64,000 nt of DNA from an uncultured Bacteroidales bacterium (GTDB lineage: Bacteria; Bacteroidota; Bacteroidia; Bacteroidales; Paludibacteraceae), in contig CALFTM010000058.1 in assembly GCA_937916355.1 (NCBI GenBank), forward strand, positions 1 through 64,000, in the 5' to 3' direction. The notes beneath the pieces were generated by a model. It was not told the origin of the DNA. It saw nothing but the letters and a program-made list of their open reading frames with translations, and did not search any database. Each line of letters opens with the position of its first letter. Position 1 is the stretch's first letter. Made by a program: the position numbers and the translations under genes. Positions 53,451 through 61,624 of this stretch are shown here, piece by piece.

Positions 53451-54527
53451 TTATTTCTTTTTAGTACCGTTATATGATAACTCCATAGCAGGAGAGAGAA
53501 TTTCAACAACAAACTCCAGACTTCCTGAAGTTGTTATTTCTCCGTTGACATTTACTGTAGCCTTTAGCACTCCGTTCATGAGACTAACCTCTGAATTTTG
53601 CAGGGTGAATGTGTAACCTTCGCTTGTCTTGGTTGTCGGTATGTTGTCAAAAACCAAATCGCCTATTGAGACTCCCTCCACTTTTGCATCGTATAGAGCC
53701 AATTTTAGCATGTTATTATCTTTTGCTTCGATTGTTACATCAAGAGCTTCTGTCTCTGCTAACAGACCTTCATATACACCCGAAATAGTCATGAAATCTT
53801 TGTCTGCCGACTCTGGTTGATCCTCTCCCTCTTCTTCATTAGGGTTTTGAGATGAGTCTTCTTTGTCCCCCTCTTCTGGAGTCTGGTTTTCTGTGTCTTC
53901 CTTGTCAGAATCGTTGTCTTGTGGTACATTGCCATATACTAAAACCGCTTTCACTGGCAAGAAATATGTACTTTCTGCGAAGAGCAACTCCACTTCTGCA
54001 TCCATGTACAACAATAGAGAGTCTTTATCTGCGAAATATGAGAAATTTTTTATCTCTGCTTTTTGTATCATTTCCGCGCTTTCAGGAGCGTTCTCTTCCA
54101 ATAATGCAGCAAAGTCTGCTCCTTTTTTGAGGTTCAGAGGATTCCCGTTTTCAAGTATCGCAGAGATTGAAAGGTCTCCATTGTTGGTTGAATAGGTTCC
54201 TTCATTACCATAAATGATAAGTGTTCCATCTTCCTTGAATTCAACTTTTTCACCCAAAACGTTCATTGCTTTTTGGATGTCAAAATCAGGGATGAGAGTG
54301 GAAAGGATCGGTAGTAGATCTTCTTCTCCAATCGTGATTTCCGACATTTTAGAATTGAAATACCACTCTCCTACGATGTTGCCACCCTTCGGAGTGTCAT
54401 GCTTTGAACTGTCGTTGTTTTCAATTCCATCATTAATCTCTTCATCCTCTTCTTCGTTACAAGAATAGAGACTCAAGGAAAATGCGCCTATCAGTAAAGC
54501 GTATAGATAATATTTTAGATTTTTCAT
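53451..54527 (-). CDS. Two-domain lipoprotein: domain A fused to a calycin-like domain
   Basis: About 358 residues. After the lipid cysteine (LYSC then NEEEDEE), residues to about 200 repeat the domain of the downstream gene at 52841, followed by a Glu/Asp/Pro-rich linker and then a calycin-like domain (MTISGVYEGLLAE to the end) that matches the upstream gene at 54546. It is thus a fusion of the two neighbours. An in-frame ATG at 54533 is also possible. Probably surface-exposed. Function unknown; beta barrels of this kind bind small ligands. Confidence 0.75.
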   Translation of the reverse strand: MKNLKYYLYALLIGAFSLSLYSCNEEEDEEINDGIENNDSSKHDTPKGGNIVGEWYFNSKMSEITIGEEDLLPILSTLIPDFDIQKAMNVLGEKVEFKEDGTLIIYGNEGTYSTNNGDLSISAILENGNPLNLKKGADFAALLEENAPESAEMIQKAEIKNFSYFADKDSLLLYMDAEVELLFAESTYFLPVKAVLVYGNVPQDNDSDKEDTENQTPEEGDKEDSSQNPNEEEGEDQPESADKDFMTISGVYEGLLAETEALDVTIEAKDNNMLKLALYDAKVEGVSIGDLVFDNIPTTKTSEGYTFTLQNSEVSLMNGVLKATVNVNGEITTSGSLEFVVEILSPAMELSYNGTKKK

Positions 54528-54545
54528 AACCATAAATTAAATTGA

Positions 54546-55145
54546 TTATTTCTTTTTAGTTCCTTCGTATGATAATTCAATTGGAGGAGTTTGTATCTTA
54601 ACAGAAAACTTCAAATCACCAGCTGTCATAACTTCTCCGTCAACATCAACCGTTGCTTCGAGTGCCCCGTCTGCCAATGTTACGTCGATACCCTCTAATG
54701 CAAAGGTGTAACCATCCGCACTTTTCTTTGCAGGTATGTTTTCGAGTATTAAATCACCTAAATCGATACCCTGTACGATAGCATCATAGAGAGCCAATTT
54801 GAAAAGGTTGTCTTTTGTTTCTACGGTTACATCAAGAGGATCTTCTGTTCTCGCTTCTCCTTCACCTGATATTAGCAGACCTTCATATACACCCGATAGA
54901 GCGAGAAAATCGTTGTTTTCCTCAGGTGTTTTTGTTGAGTCGATGACGCTACCCTCTGGTCCGGCAGGAACTTCTTCCTCATCCTCCACCTCATCATCTT
55001 CTATTTTAAGAGATTCCCCTCTTCTGTTATCCCCTTGGTTGTAGACCGACAATGGTTCACCGTACTTATCATCTTCAATGCAAGATGTCAATAACGACGT
55101 TGTTGCAAATAAAAAAAGAATCGAATATAAGATATTTTTATTCAT
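54546..55145 (-). CDS. Calycin-like lipoprotein (domain B)
   Basis: A 199-residue lipoprotein: signal with LLTSC (Cys22), an acidic linker (EDDEVEDEEEVP), then a calycin-like domain from LALSGVYEGLL, ending in IELSYEGTKKK. The same domain ends the next gene (MELSYNGTKKK). It starts 23 bases after the DJ-1 gene, so it appears to be part of the exbB-exbD-tonB transcription unit. Calycin-like lipoproteins are common in Bacteroidales and their ligands are mostly unknown. Confidence 0.78.
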   Translation of the reverse strand: MNKNILYSILFLFATTSLLTSCIEDDKYGEPLSVYNQGDNRRGESLKIEDDEVEDEEEVPAGPEGSVIDSTKTPEENNDFLALSGVYEGLLISGEGEARTEDPLDVTVETKDNLFKLALYDAIVQGIDLGDLILENIPAKKSADGYTFALEGIDVTLADGALEATVDVDGEVMTAGDLKFSVKIQTPPIELSYEGTKKK

Positions 55146-55168
55146 GGTTTAACTGTTAGGATTGCAAA

Positions 55169-55708
55169 TTAGTATATTATCGCGGCAGCGAGTTCTTCCG
55201 CAATTTTTTTCCCTTTTAGGACTTCCACAAGCTTTAGTGCGAATTTCATGGCGACTCCCGCACCTCTTGCTGTGATGAAATTGTCTGACACTACGACAGG
55301 ATTTTCTGATACAGAAGCCCCCATGAGCTGATCTTCAAATCCAGGGTAGCATGTCGCCTCCTTTCCATTGAGTAGACCCAAGTTCCCGAAGACTGAAGGA
55401 GCGGCACATATCGCAGCCAATTTGACTCCTTTTTCTGCAGAGTCTTGGAGCAGTTCGCATAGTCCGGCGTGAGCATCCAAGTTTTTAGTACCCGGCATTC
55501 CTCCCGGCAAGAAAAGCATTTCTGCATCGTTGAAATCGGTCTCGTCGAAGGTGGTGTCTGCTTTGATTGTGACACCATGAGAACTGGTGACGAGAAGTTC
55601 GTCTGTGATAGAGATTAACTTCACATCAAAACCTGCGCGGCGTAGAATGTCGATGGGGACAACCGCTTCGGTCTCTTCAAATCCATTGGCTAAAAATACG
55701 TAAATCAT
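55169..55708 (-). CDS. DJ-1/PfpI family protein
   Basis: A 179-residue DJ-1 superfamily protein. The nucleophile is C101 in LAAICAAPSVFG, at the nucleophile elbow, with the conserved Glu in GFEETE and FLPGGMPG. Relatives (YajL, DJ-1) protect against carbonyl and oxidative damage or show glyoxalase III activity. Which activity applies here is uncertain. It lies 33 bases after tonB on the same strand. Confidence 0.9.
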   Translation of the reverse strand: MIYVFLANGFEETEAVVPIDILRRAGFDVKLISITDELLVTSSHGVTIKADTTFDETDFNDAEMLFLPGGMPGTKNLDAHAGLCELLQDSAEKGVKLAAICAAPSVFGNLGLLNGKEATCYPGFEDQLMGASVSENPVVVSDNFITARGAGVAMKFALKLVEVLKGKKIAEELAAAIIY

Positions 55709-55741
55709 ATATAATTTTTTGTTACTCTGTGGTTGAACTTG

Positions 55742-56635
55742 TTATTTAAGTTTTAATTCATAGGTGATAATGCCCGTTTGATTTTTATCTTGATCAATAG
55801 GGTTAAAGCGAGTCTTCTTCGCTGCTTTAATCGCTGCCCAGATGACTCTTGCATCATCCACTGTCGTCCCTTTTGTTCGGGAAGCCTCGATCACATTACC
55901 ATTTTTATCTACTATGATGCTGATTACAACCCTACCTTCAACCTGTTCGGAGTAGGTTGGCAAGGCGATTTGTCCGACAGGTGAGCGTCCGTACAGAGAG
56001 TAAGAGTTGTTATCTCCGCTATTAGAAGATCCTTCAGTGTTTTTTGAACGATCATTTCCAAAAGGATTTCCCTTGGTACCAGCAGTTGAACCTCCTCCTG
56101 TTCCTCCAGAGGCATTTGCACCATTACCTCCTCCTCCGCGAAGCATTTGGGTGCGTTGTGCGATGATGGCACTGATGCTATCCTCTCTCCTTTGTTGTTC
56201 TTCCCTACGTCTTTTCTCTTCCGTTAAGCGTCGCTGTTCCGCCTCTTTCTCTGCGAGTTCTTTCTTTCTTCTCTCTTCCGCTTCCTTCTCTTTTTTCAGT
56301 TCCTCTTCTGTCTTCTGGTCTTTCATTTGGACTGACTCTTCGATGTCTTGCGTTTGGTATGCTTCATCGCTTGGAGCAGGGTCAGAGGCAGTTTCGGGAG
56401 AACTGACTTCTTGAAGTTCTTGTGCGATTTCGCTGGCAGGAGTTGGTTCAAAAAAATCCTCCGCTCCTGCATTCTCCATGCCCATCATCACCTCCAATCC
56501 CTCTTCCAACTGAGGAATCTCCCTTGAAAGGTAGACGTTCAGCATGAAGATGAGAACGAGGAACACGACAACTGCCGTGCAGCCGGAGGCTATCACTTTC
56601 GCTTTTTGATATTTATTTAAATCGTTGAAATTCAT
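55742..56635 (-). CDS. tonB: TonB energy transducer
   Basis: A 297-residue periplasm-spanning protein with one N-terminal membrane helix (about 16-34), a long charged linker dominated by Glu, Lys and Arg rather than the usual Pro-Lys repeats, a Gly/Asn/Ser-rich segment (about 165-205) and a C-terminal TonB domain (EQVEGRVVISIIVDKNG to the end). It carries proton-motive energy from ExbBD to outer-membrane receptors such as those at 36324, 49472 and 61625. It starts 11 bases after exbD. Confidence 0.92.
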   Translation of the reverse strand: MNFNDLNKYQKAKVIASGCTAVVVFLVLIFMLNVYLSREIPQLEEGLEVMMGMENAGAEDFFEPTPASEIAQELQEVSSPETASDPAPSDEAYQTQDIEESVQMKDQKTEEELKKEKEAEERRKKELAEKEAEQRRLTEEKRRREEQQRREDSISAIIAQRTQMLRGGGGNGANASGGTGGGSTAGTKGNPFGNDRSKNTEGSSNSGDNNSYSLYGRSPVGQIALPTYSEQVEGRVVISIIVDKNGNVIEASRTKGTTVDDARVIWAAIKAAKKTRFNPIDQDKNQTGIITYELKLK

Positions 56636-56646
56636 TTAGTACGAAG

Positions 56647-57060
56647 TCATTTGTCCATAGGACGAGTTGCGATGACTAATTTGAATTTATTTTTATTGGC
56701 GATGTTTAGCACCTTTACCACCTCTCCGTAAGGAATCGTTTCGTCTGCATAAAGTGCCACATACATCTCCGGTTCTTCACTCTCCACTTGTAGTAAAAAA
56801 GTCTCTATCTCATCAAAAGGTACTTGTCTTTCAGTTTCCGGACCGAATGCCACATAATAGTTCAGCTCTTTGTCTATTGTAACCCTTGTAAGAGGTTTCG
56901 CCGATGTTTGTTCTGAACTTTGCGGTAGCATCAATTTGATGGCATTGGGGTGTACCACAGTTGATGTTAGAATGAAAAATATGAGCAACAAGAAAATGAT
57001 GTCGGTCATTGACGACATGCTAAAACTTGCCTCTGCCTTATTCCTTCTTTTTAACGCCAT
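56647..57060 (-). CDS. exbD: ExbD/TolR family biopolymer transport protein
   Basis: A 137-residue protein with one membrane helix (about 16-36) that carries the proton-accepting Asp in FSMSSMTDIIFLLLIFF, and a periplasmic domain ending in VIATRPMDK. It pairs with ExbB to power TonB. It lies between exbB (43 bases upstream) and tonB (11 bases downstream). Confidence 0.94.
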   Translation of the reverse strand: MALKRRNKAEASFSMSSMTDIIFLLLIFFILTSTVVHPNAIKLMLPQSSEQTSAKPLTRVTIDKELNYYVAFGPETERQVPFDEIETFLLQVESEEPEMYVALYADETIPYGEVVKVLNIANKNKFKLVIATRPMDK

Positions 57061-57103
57061 AGTCTACTAACTTTTTGGGACGATTTTTAGGCTGATTCTG
57101 AAA

Positions 57104-57775
57104 TTACTCGGCTGGAGCATTAAGGATGTCCATGAACTCAACAGAACGTGCTTCCATGTTGTTTACAACCTCGTCCACTTTAGAAGTGAGGTAATTGTAG
57201 GCGAAGTAGGCTATGATTCCTACGACAAGTCCAGCCACGGTAGTGACCATCGCCACATAGATACCATTGGATAGCAAAGAGATGTCTACGTTATTACCTG
57301 CATTGGCCATGTTGAAGAATGCCTCGATCATACCGGCAACAGTTCCGAGGAATCCGATCATCGGTCCACCACCTGCGATTGTCGCCAAAAGTGACATGCC
57401 ACGCTCCAATTTTCCGATTTCGATGTTTCCGACGTTCTCGATAGCTACAGATACGTCGTTCATAGGACGACCCAATCGGGAAATCCCTTTCTCAATCATG
57501 CGAGAGTAGGGCGTATCTGTGTTTTTGCATAGAGTTATCGCCGCATCTATTTTCCCTTCGTTGATATAATCTTTGATTTTATCCATGAAGGTTGTGTCCT
57601 TATAACTGGCTTTGCGGATTACAAGGAGACGCTCAAAAAATATGTAAATTGCCAAAATGCCAAGAAGTACGAGAGGAATCATAATCCAACCTCCCTTAAC
57701 CGCCAAGTCAAAAAGATTGAGACTTGCCTCGTTAGCCACCGCTTCTACCGGTTCTACAGTTTGTAGTAGTATCAT
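57104..57775 (-). CDS. exbB: ExbB/TolQ proton channel protein
   Basis: A 223-residue inner-membrane protein with three membrane helices. The first is at about 30-48, and the second and third, with GFLGTVAGMIEAF and AMVTTVAGLVVGI, form the channel pair. It makes the ExbB ring around ExbD that uses the proton gradient for TonB. It is the first of seven closely spaced genes on this strand. Note that the island at 32-35 kb encodes a separate, unrelated-in-context member of the same superfamily. Confidence 0.94.
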   Translation of the reverse strand: MILLQTVEPVEAVANEASLNLFDLAVKGGWIMIPLVLLGILAIYIFFERLLVIRKASYKDTTFMDKIKDYINEGKIDAAITLCKNTDTPYSRMIEKGISRLGRPMNDVSVAIENVGNIEIGKLERGMSLLATIAGGGPMIGFLGTVAGMIEAFFNMANAGNNVDISLLSNGIYVAMVTTVAGLVVGIIAYFAYNYLTSKVDEVVNNMEARSVEFMDILNAPAE

Positions 57776-57910
57776 TATCGTCTATATTTATTGGTTATTT
57801 CCTTTTTGTTTTAAATCCAACCACAAAAATAGTGATGATTATAAGAAAAGAAAATTAAAAACTTGATTTTTTTGTAATAAAGGGCAAAAATTCTTTTTTT
57901 TCGTCCTTAG

Positions 57911-57980
57911 AAGGTTTCTATAAATTCACCATTTATAATTTAATAAGGTATAAACAGTGAATTTGTAGATTTCACCTTAA
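57911..57980. repeat. Inverted-repeat intergenic element, copy 2
   Basis: TTCTATAAATTCACC at the left pairs with GTGAATTTGTAGA at the right (one wobble), and the right edge TTCACCTTAAAA matches CTCACCTTAAAA of the copy at 38770-38840. The centre is AT-rich and differs. It lies between ribBA and exbB, in the upstream region of exbB. Confidence 0.6.
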
Positions 57981-57984
57981 AACT

Positions 57985-59193
57985 TTATAAACTGATGTTA
58001 TGCCCCATTCGCTCCTTTTTTGTTTTTATGTAGCGAAGGTTGTAACGGTTAGGTTGGATTTCGATTGATATGTTTTCAACGATTTCTAACCCGTAGCTTT
58101 CTAACCCAATTCTTTTTGTGGGGTTGTTGGTCATCAGTTTCATCTTTGAAACCCCCAGCTCTCTGAGGATATGGGCACCAACGCCATAGTCGCGCTCATC
58201 TGCTTGAAAACCAAGGTGAATATTTGCATCGACGGTGTCAAGCCCTTCCTCTTGTAACTTGTAAGCTTTGATTTTATTCATCAAGCCGATGCCTCGTCCT
58301 TCTTGATTCATGTAGATGAGTACGCCTTTCCCCTCTTTTTCGATTCTTTTGAGAGCCTCTTCCAACTGTTCTCCGCATTCACAACGCAGAGAACCGAAGA
58401 TGTCACCAGTGGCGCAAGATGAGTGGACTCGCACTAAAATCGGTTCGTCTTTTCCCCAATTCCCCTTAGTGAGAGCCACATGCTCCAAACCGTTGGATTT
58501 TTGACGGAAGGTGGTGATCATGAAATCACCAAACTTAGTAGGGAGGTGTACTGTTTCTCCTTTCTCAATCAATGATTCCGATTCCATCCTGTATGCAATC
58601 AGATCCTTTATGGTGATGATTTTGATGCCAAACTCTTTCGCTTTCTCAATTAGTTCCGGCATACGTGCCATGGAACCATCCGGATTCATGATCTCGATCA
58701 GAGCCGCTGCAGGTTGAAGTCCGGCCAACTTCGCCAAGTCTACTGCAGCTTCTGTGTGTCCGGCGCGTCGAAGTACTCCCTTATCTTGTGCGTATAGAGG
58801 ATTGATATGTCCGGGTCTTCCAAATGTTTCTGCAGTAGAATTAGGGTTGGCTAATGCTCTGATGGTTTCGGCACGGTCGTGAGTAGACACACCAGTCGAG
58901 CATCCTTCTAACTTATCTACGGTAACTGTGAAAGGAGTTCCCAACATTGAGGTGTTGTTGATAACCTGCATATCCAATTGCAATTCCTTGCAACGAGAAA
59001 TCGGAAGAGGCACACAAAGTACTCCTCGTCCCTCCTTTAGCATGAAGTTGACCTTCTCTTCCGTGATCAACTCCGCAGACGTGATGAAGTCTCCTTCATT
59101 TTCCCTGTCTTCATCGTCTACCACGATTAAGAATTTCCCCTCTTTGAAGTCTTCTATAGCTTCTTCTACTGTATTTAGCTTATAATCTGCCAT
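57985..59193 (-). CDS. ribBA: Bifunctional DHBP synthase / GTP cyclohydrolase II
   Basis: A 402-residue fusion that starts both arms of riboflavin synthesis. The N-terminal half makes 3,4-dihydroxy-2-butanone 4-phosphate ([11 protein letters not shown] and [13 protein letters not shown]), and the C-terminal half opens the GTP ring, with the zinc cysteines in [17 protein letters not shown] and [10 protein letters not shown]. Length and motifs are normal. It follows an LptF/G-type permease gene by 70 bases on the same strand. Confidence 0.96.
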   Translation of the reverse strand: MADYKLNTVEEAIEDFKEGKFLIVVDDEDRENEGDFITSAELITEEKVNFMLKEGRGVLCVPLPISRCKELQLDMQVINNTSMLGTPFTVTVDKLEGCSTGVSTHDRAETIRALANPNSTAETFGRPGHINPLYAQDKGVLRRAGHTEAAVDLAKLAGLQPAAALIEIMNPDGSMARMPELIEKAKEFGIKIITIKDLIAYRMESESLIEKGETVHLPTKFGDFMITTFRQKSNGLEHVALTKGNWGKDEPILVRVHSSCATGDIFGSLRCECGEQLEEALKRIEKEGKGVLIYMNQEGRGIGLMNKIKAYKLQEEGLDTVDANIHLGFQADERDYGVGAHILRELGVSKMKLMTNNPTKRIGLESYGLEIVENISIEIQPNRYNLRYIKTKKERMGHNISL

Positions 59194-59263
59194 TTTAAAT
59201 TACATTTATATCCTATATCAATTTGTATTGATGAGAATTTATGAAGTTAAAATCATATCCTCT

Positions 59264-60760
59264 TTATCCTTTTCGTTTTTGGAATTCTTTCCTTATATTG
59301 GACGTTTCTTTTTTGCCCAATAAGGTGGAAAAGAATTTTTTAATTTTTTGCCAGTAAATTCGGGGGTGTTTCAAGTTGAGAGAGCGATCTTTCGCCGCCA
59401 TATACGTAAGCACGATACCCAGTGGGAACAGAACGATGGAACTTAGCCATATTCCCTGCCATACATGCCAGACCCCTTCTCTCGCCATTTTGTAGCCGGT
59501 GTTGTCTATGATGTAGTAGACGATGAAGAATATGACGGAGACCACCAATGGCAACCCGATACCTCCCTTTCGAATGATTGCACCAAGTGGAGCTGCAATA
59601 AAGAAGAAGATGAAGCAAGACAAAGGTATTGTAAATTTCCTATGTCGTTCGATGTCGAATCTTCTGATGCGTCCGTCATCTCCATTTTTCACCCCTTGAA
59701 TAAATGGCAAATCCATTTTCATCCGTTCAGTCTGTTGTATGGCTCGCTCCACCGCTTTGGTTTGTTCAGGCAATGTTCTTCTTGACAACAGACGTTCTGA
59801 AGTGTAGGAGGGTAGTTCCTCTGTTGTTTTTGAGTAAATCGTATAGACATTTGTTTGTGCTCGATCAAAAAAGTGTCCATAGTATATAGTGTATTGCGAG
59901 CGGCACAAGCTATCTGCGTGGCATTGCATTGAATCGATGTTTTCTGTCAGCACGGCTAAATCCTTTCCTAAGTACCGGTTTTTCATTACAGATTCATCAA
60001 CCTTGTTGAAATTTGCATCAAAGTCAATCAAGATTTCTTTAAACGAGAACGTCTCTCTCCTGTAGGGTACGCTCTTCTGCTTCGACTCCGCCTTCTTTTT
60101 TAAGTTCTCGAACGATTCACCTGAATAAAGATCTAATATAAGACTTTGTTTGTTGCTGGCTGTTTTTAGTCGAGCAGAATCTGCAACCATGACGACTGAA
60201 TTGTTGAAACCGTCGGAAAAGTCGTAGATCATGATGTTCTTTAGAGCCTTGGTCTTCGGATCTTTCTCCTTTACATATATATGGTATCCTTCGATGCCAT
60301 TATAGAAAGAACCCTCAGGGATTTCTATTTCCGGAGATTTTTGCTTCATGGAAAATAGCAAAGTCCAAAGTTTTGTTTGAATAGGAGGAATCGCAAGGTT
60401 AGAATAAAAAAATGCGCTTATGCTCAGCAGTGAGACAAATATTACGTAAGGGCGTATGATTTTGAAGAGGGATATTCCCGCAGCCTTCATTGCCAGCAAT
60501 TCAAGATTTTCCCCCATGTTCCCGAAGGTGATAAGAGAAGACAACAATATCGCCAAAGGGAGTGCTGAAACTAAGAGAGACAATGTTGCATATAAAAGAA
60601 ACTCCAAGAGTACGGAAATTTCCAACCCTTTCCCGATCATTTTATCTACGGAATTCCAAAGAAACATCATAAGGACGATGAATAGACAGACGACAAAGGT
60701 CGCTATGAACGTCCCAAGATAATTTTTAATCAAATAGGAGTATAGTCTTTTTATACGCAT
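59264..60760 (-). CDS. LptF/LptG (YjgP/YjgQ) family permease
   Basis: A 498-residue membrane protein of the lipopolysaccharide export permease family: three membrane helices near the N-terminus (about 15-120), a periplasmic jellyroll-like domain, and three helices near the C-terminus (about 378-455), followed by a basic tail. KLYSYLIKNYLGTF-like start and PLGAIIRKGGIGLP are family marks. It would take LPS from the inner membrane with LptB. Whether it is LptF or LptG is not clear. It seems to be in an operon with ribBA. Confidence 0.88.
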   Translation of the reverse strand: MRIKRLYSYLIKNYLGTFIATFVVCLFIVLMMFLWNSVDKMIGKGLEISVLLEFLLYATLSLLVSALPLAILLSSLITFGNMGENLELLAMKAAGISLFKIIRPYVIFVSLLSISAFFYSNLAIPPIQTKLWTLLFSMKQKSPEIEIPEGSFYNGIEGYHIYVKEKDPKTKALKNIMIYDFSDGFNNSVVMVADSARLKTASNKQSLILDLYSGESFENLKKKAESKQKSVPYRRETFSFKEILIDFDANFNKVDESVMKNRYLGKDLAVLTENIDSMQCHADSLCRSQYTIYYGHFFDRAQTNVYTIYSKTTEELPSYTSERLLSRRTLPEQTKAVERAIQQTERMKMDLPFIQGVKNGDDGRIRRFDIERHRKFTIPLSCFIFFFIAAPLGAIIRKGGIGLPLVVSVIFFIVYYIIDNTGYKMAREGVWHVWQGIWLSSIVLFPLGIVLTYMAAKDRSLNLKHPRIYWQKIKKFFSTLLGKKETSNIRKEFQKRKG

Positions 60761-60860
60761 GACTGCACAAAAATTTTCGCAGCATTCCTAAGGGATTTCC
60801 CTCGCTGCGGATTTTCGTTCGCAAAAGTAATCAATTTTTAGGAAATCCAAAAGCCGTTTT

Positions 60861-61241
60861 TTATATTCCGAACGATTTCCTGAGGCTTTCGATTTTCATG
60901 TTCCACCATTCTGTTAAATCATGCATGTCGGAAGTCGATTCGCAAAAGTCTGTTATTCGTAGGATTGCATCCCCTGACAGTTCTGAAACAGACATTCTGA
61001 TTTCGAAATAAAAACGAGGGTCTTCCTCTTCCCAATGGAGGCGAACCAGAGTGTTGTTTTTTTTAGATAGTATTACTGCATTTTGAATGCTTTTCCCCCA
61101 ATGGAATACGAACATGTTCTCTTTTGAGTCAACTTGATCCGCAAACCAGCAAGCAAGTCCGTCTGGAGTACTAAGAGCCTTCCAAAGAACATTTTGTGAG
61201 ATTTTTCCTAAAACATATTCAACTTGAAAAATATCCTTCAT
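60861..61241 (-). CDS. START-like domain protein
   Basis: A protein of about 126 residues with the SRPBCC/START-like helix-grip fold. It begins MKDIFQVEYVLGKI, and LWKALSTPDGLACWFAD is the typical early segment of the AHSA1/START-like group, followed by a long C-terminal helix (EWWNMKIESLRKSFG). An ATG 12 bases upstream is also possible. Such small proteins bind hydrophobic ligands, but the function of this Bacteroidota group is unknown. It precedes the LptF/G-type gene by 100 bases. Confidence 0.82.
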   Translation of the reverse strand: MKDIFQVEYVLGKISQNVLWKALSTPDGLACWFADQVDSKENMFVFHWGKSIQNAVILSKKNNTLVRLHWEEEDPRFYFEIRMSVSELSGDAILRITDFCESTSDMHDLTEWWNMKIESLRKSFGI

Positions 61242-61253
61242 AATTACAGTCAA

Positions 61254-61624
61254 TATAGTAAGTAAATAGTTTGATTTTTAAATGCTTCGCAATGTACGAA
61301 AAAAAATTAAAATATCATAAGGCAACATCTATAAATTGCGATTTTTATTATTTATTGTCATGGATTGGCCTAACGAAAAGTTTCGTAAATGTAATTAACC
61401 AGAGCGAAATGCTCTTTAAAATCATTCCGACCTAATTTATAGAAGTTGCATAAATTATGGCTGTTTAAACTTCTCTGTTTAGAAAAAATTATATCAATTA
61501 AGAATTTTTCGAGAAAAAAAGCGTGTTTTTATCTTTTTTTAAGTTACATTTGTGCCGACTTTTGCTTAGTGGGAAGTCATTAGAGATGTTAAATTTTTTA
61601 ATTAATGTTAATTTATAGTCAAAA
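61254..61624 (+). other. Upstream region and leader of the susC-like gene
   Basis: No gene is supported. A short hairpin (ACGAAA-AG-TTTCGT) lies near 61373, and another (GAGC-GAAAT-GCTC) near 61402. CTATAAATT at 61329 and AATTTATAG at 61434 form a wide inverted repeat resembling the arms of the elements at 38770 and 57911, but with different flanks. The susC promoter box is at 61545. Confidence 0.4.
61545..61552 (+). promoter_or_regulatory. -7 promoter box of the susC-like gene
   Basis: TACATTTG is a perfect TAnnTTTG box. The -33 position has only a T-run. The transcript would start near 61558, giving a leader of about 65 bases. Confidence 0.55.
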
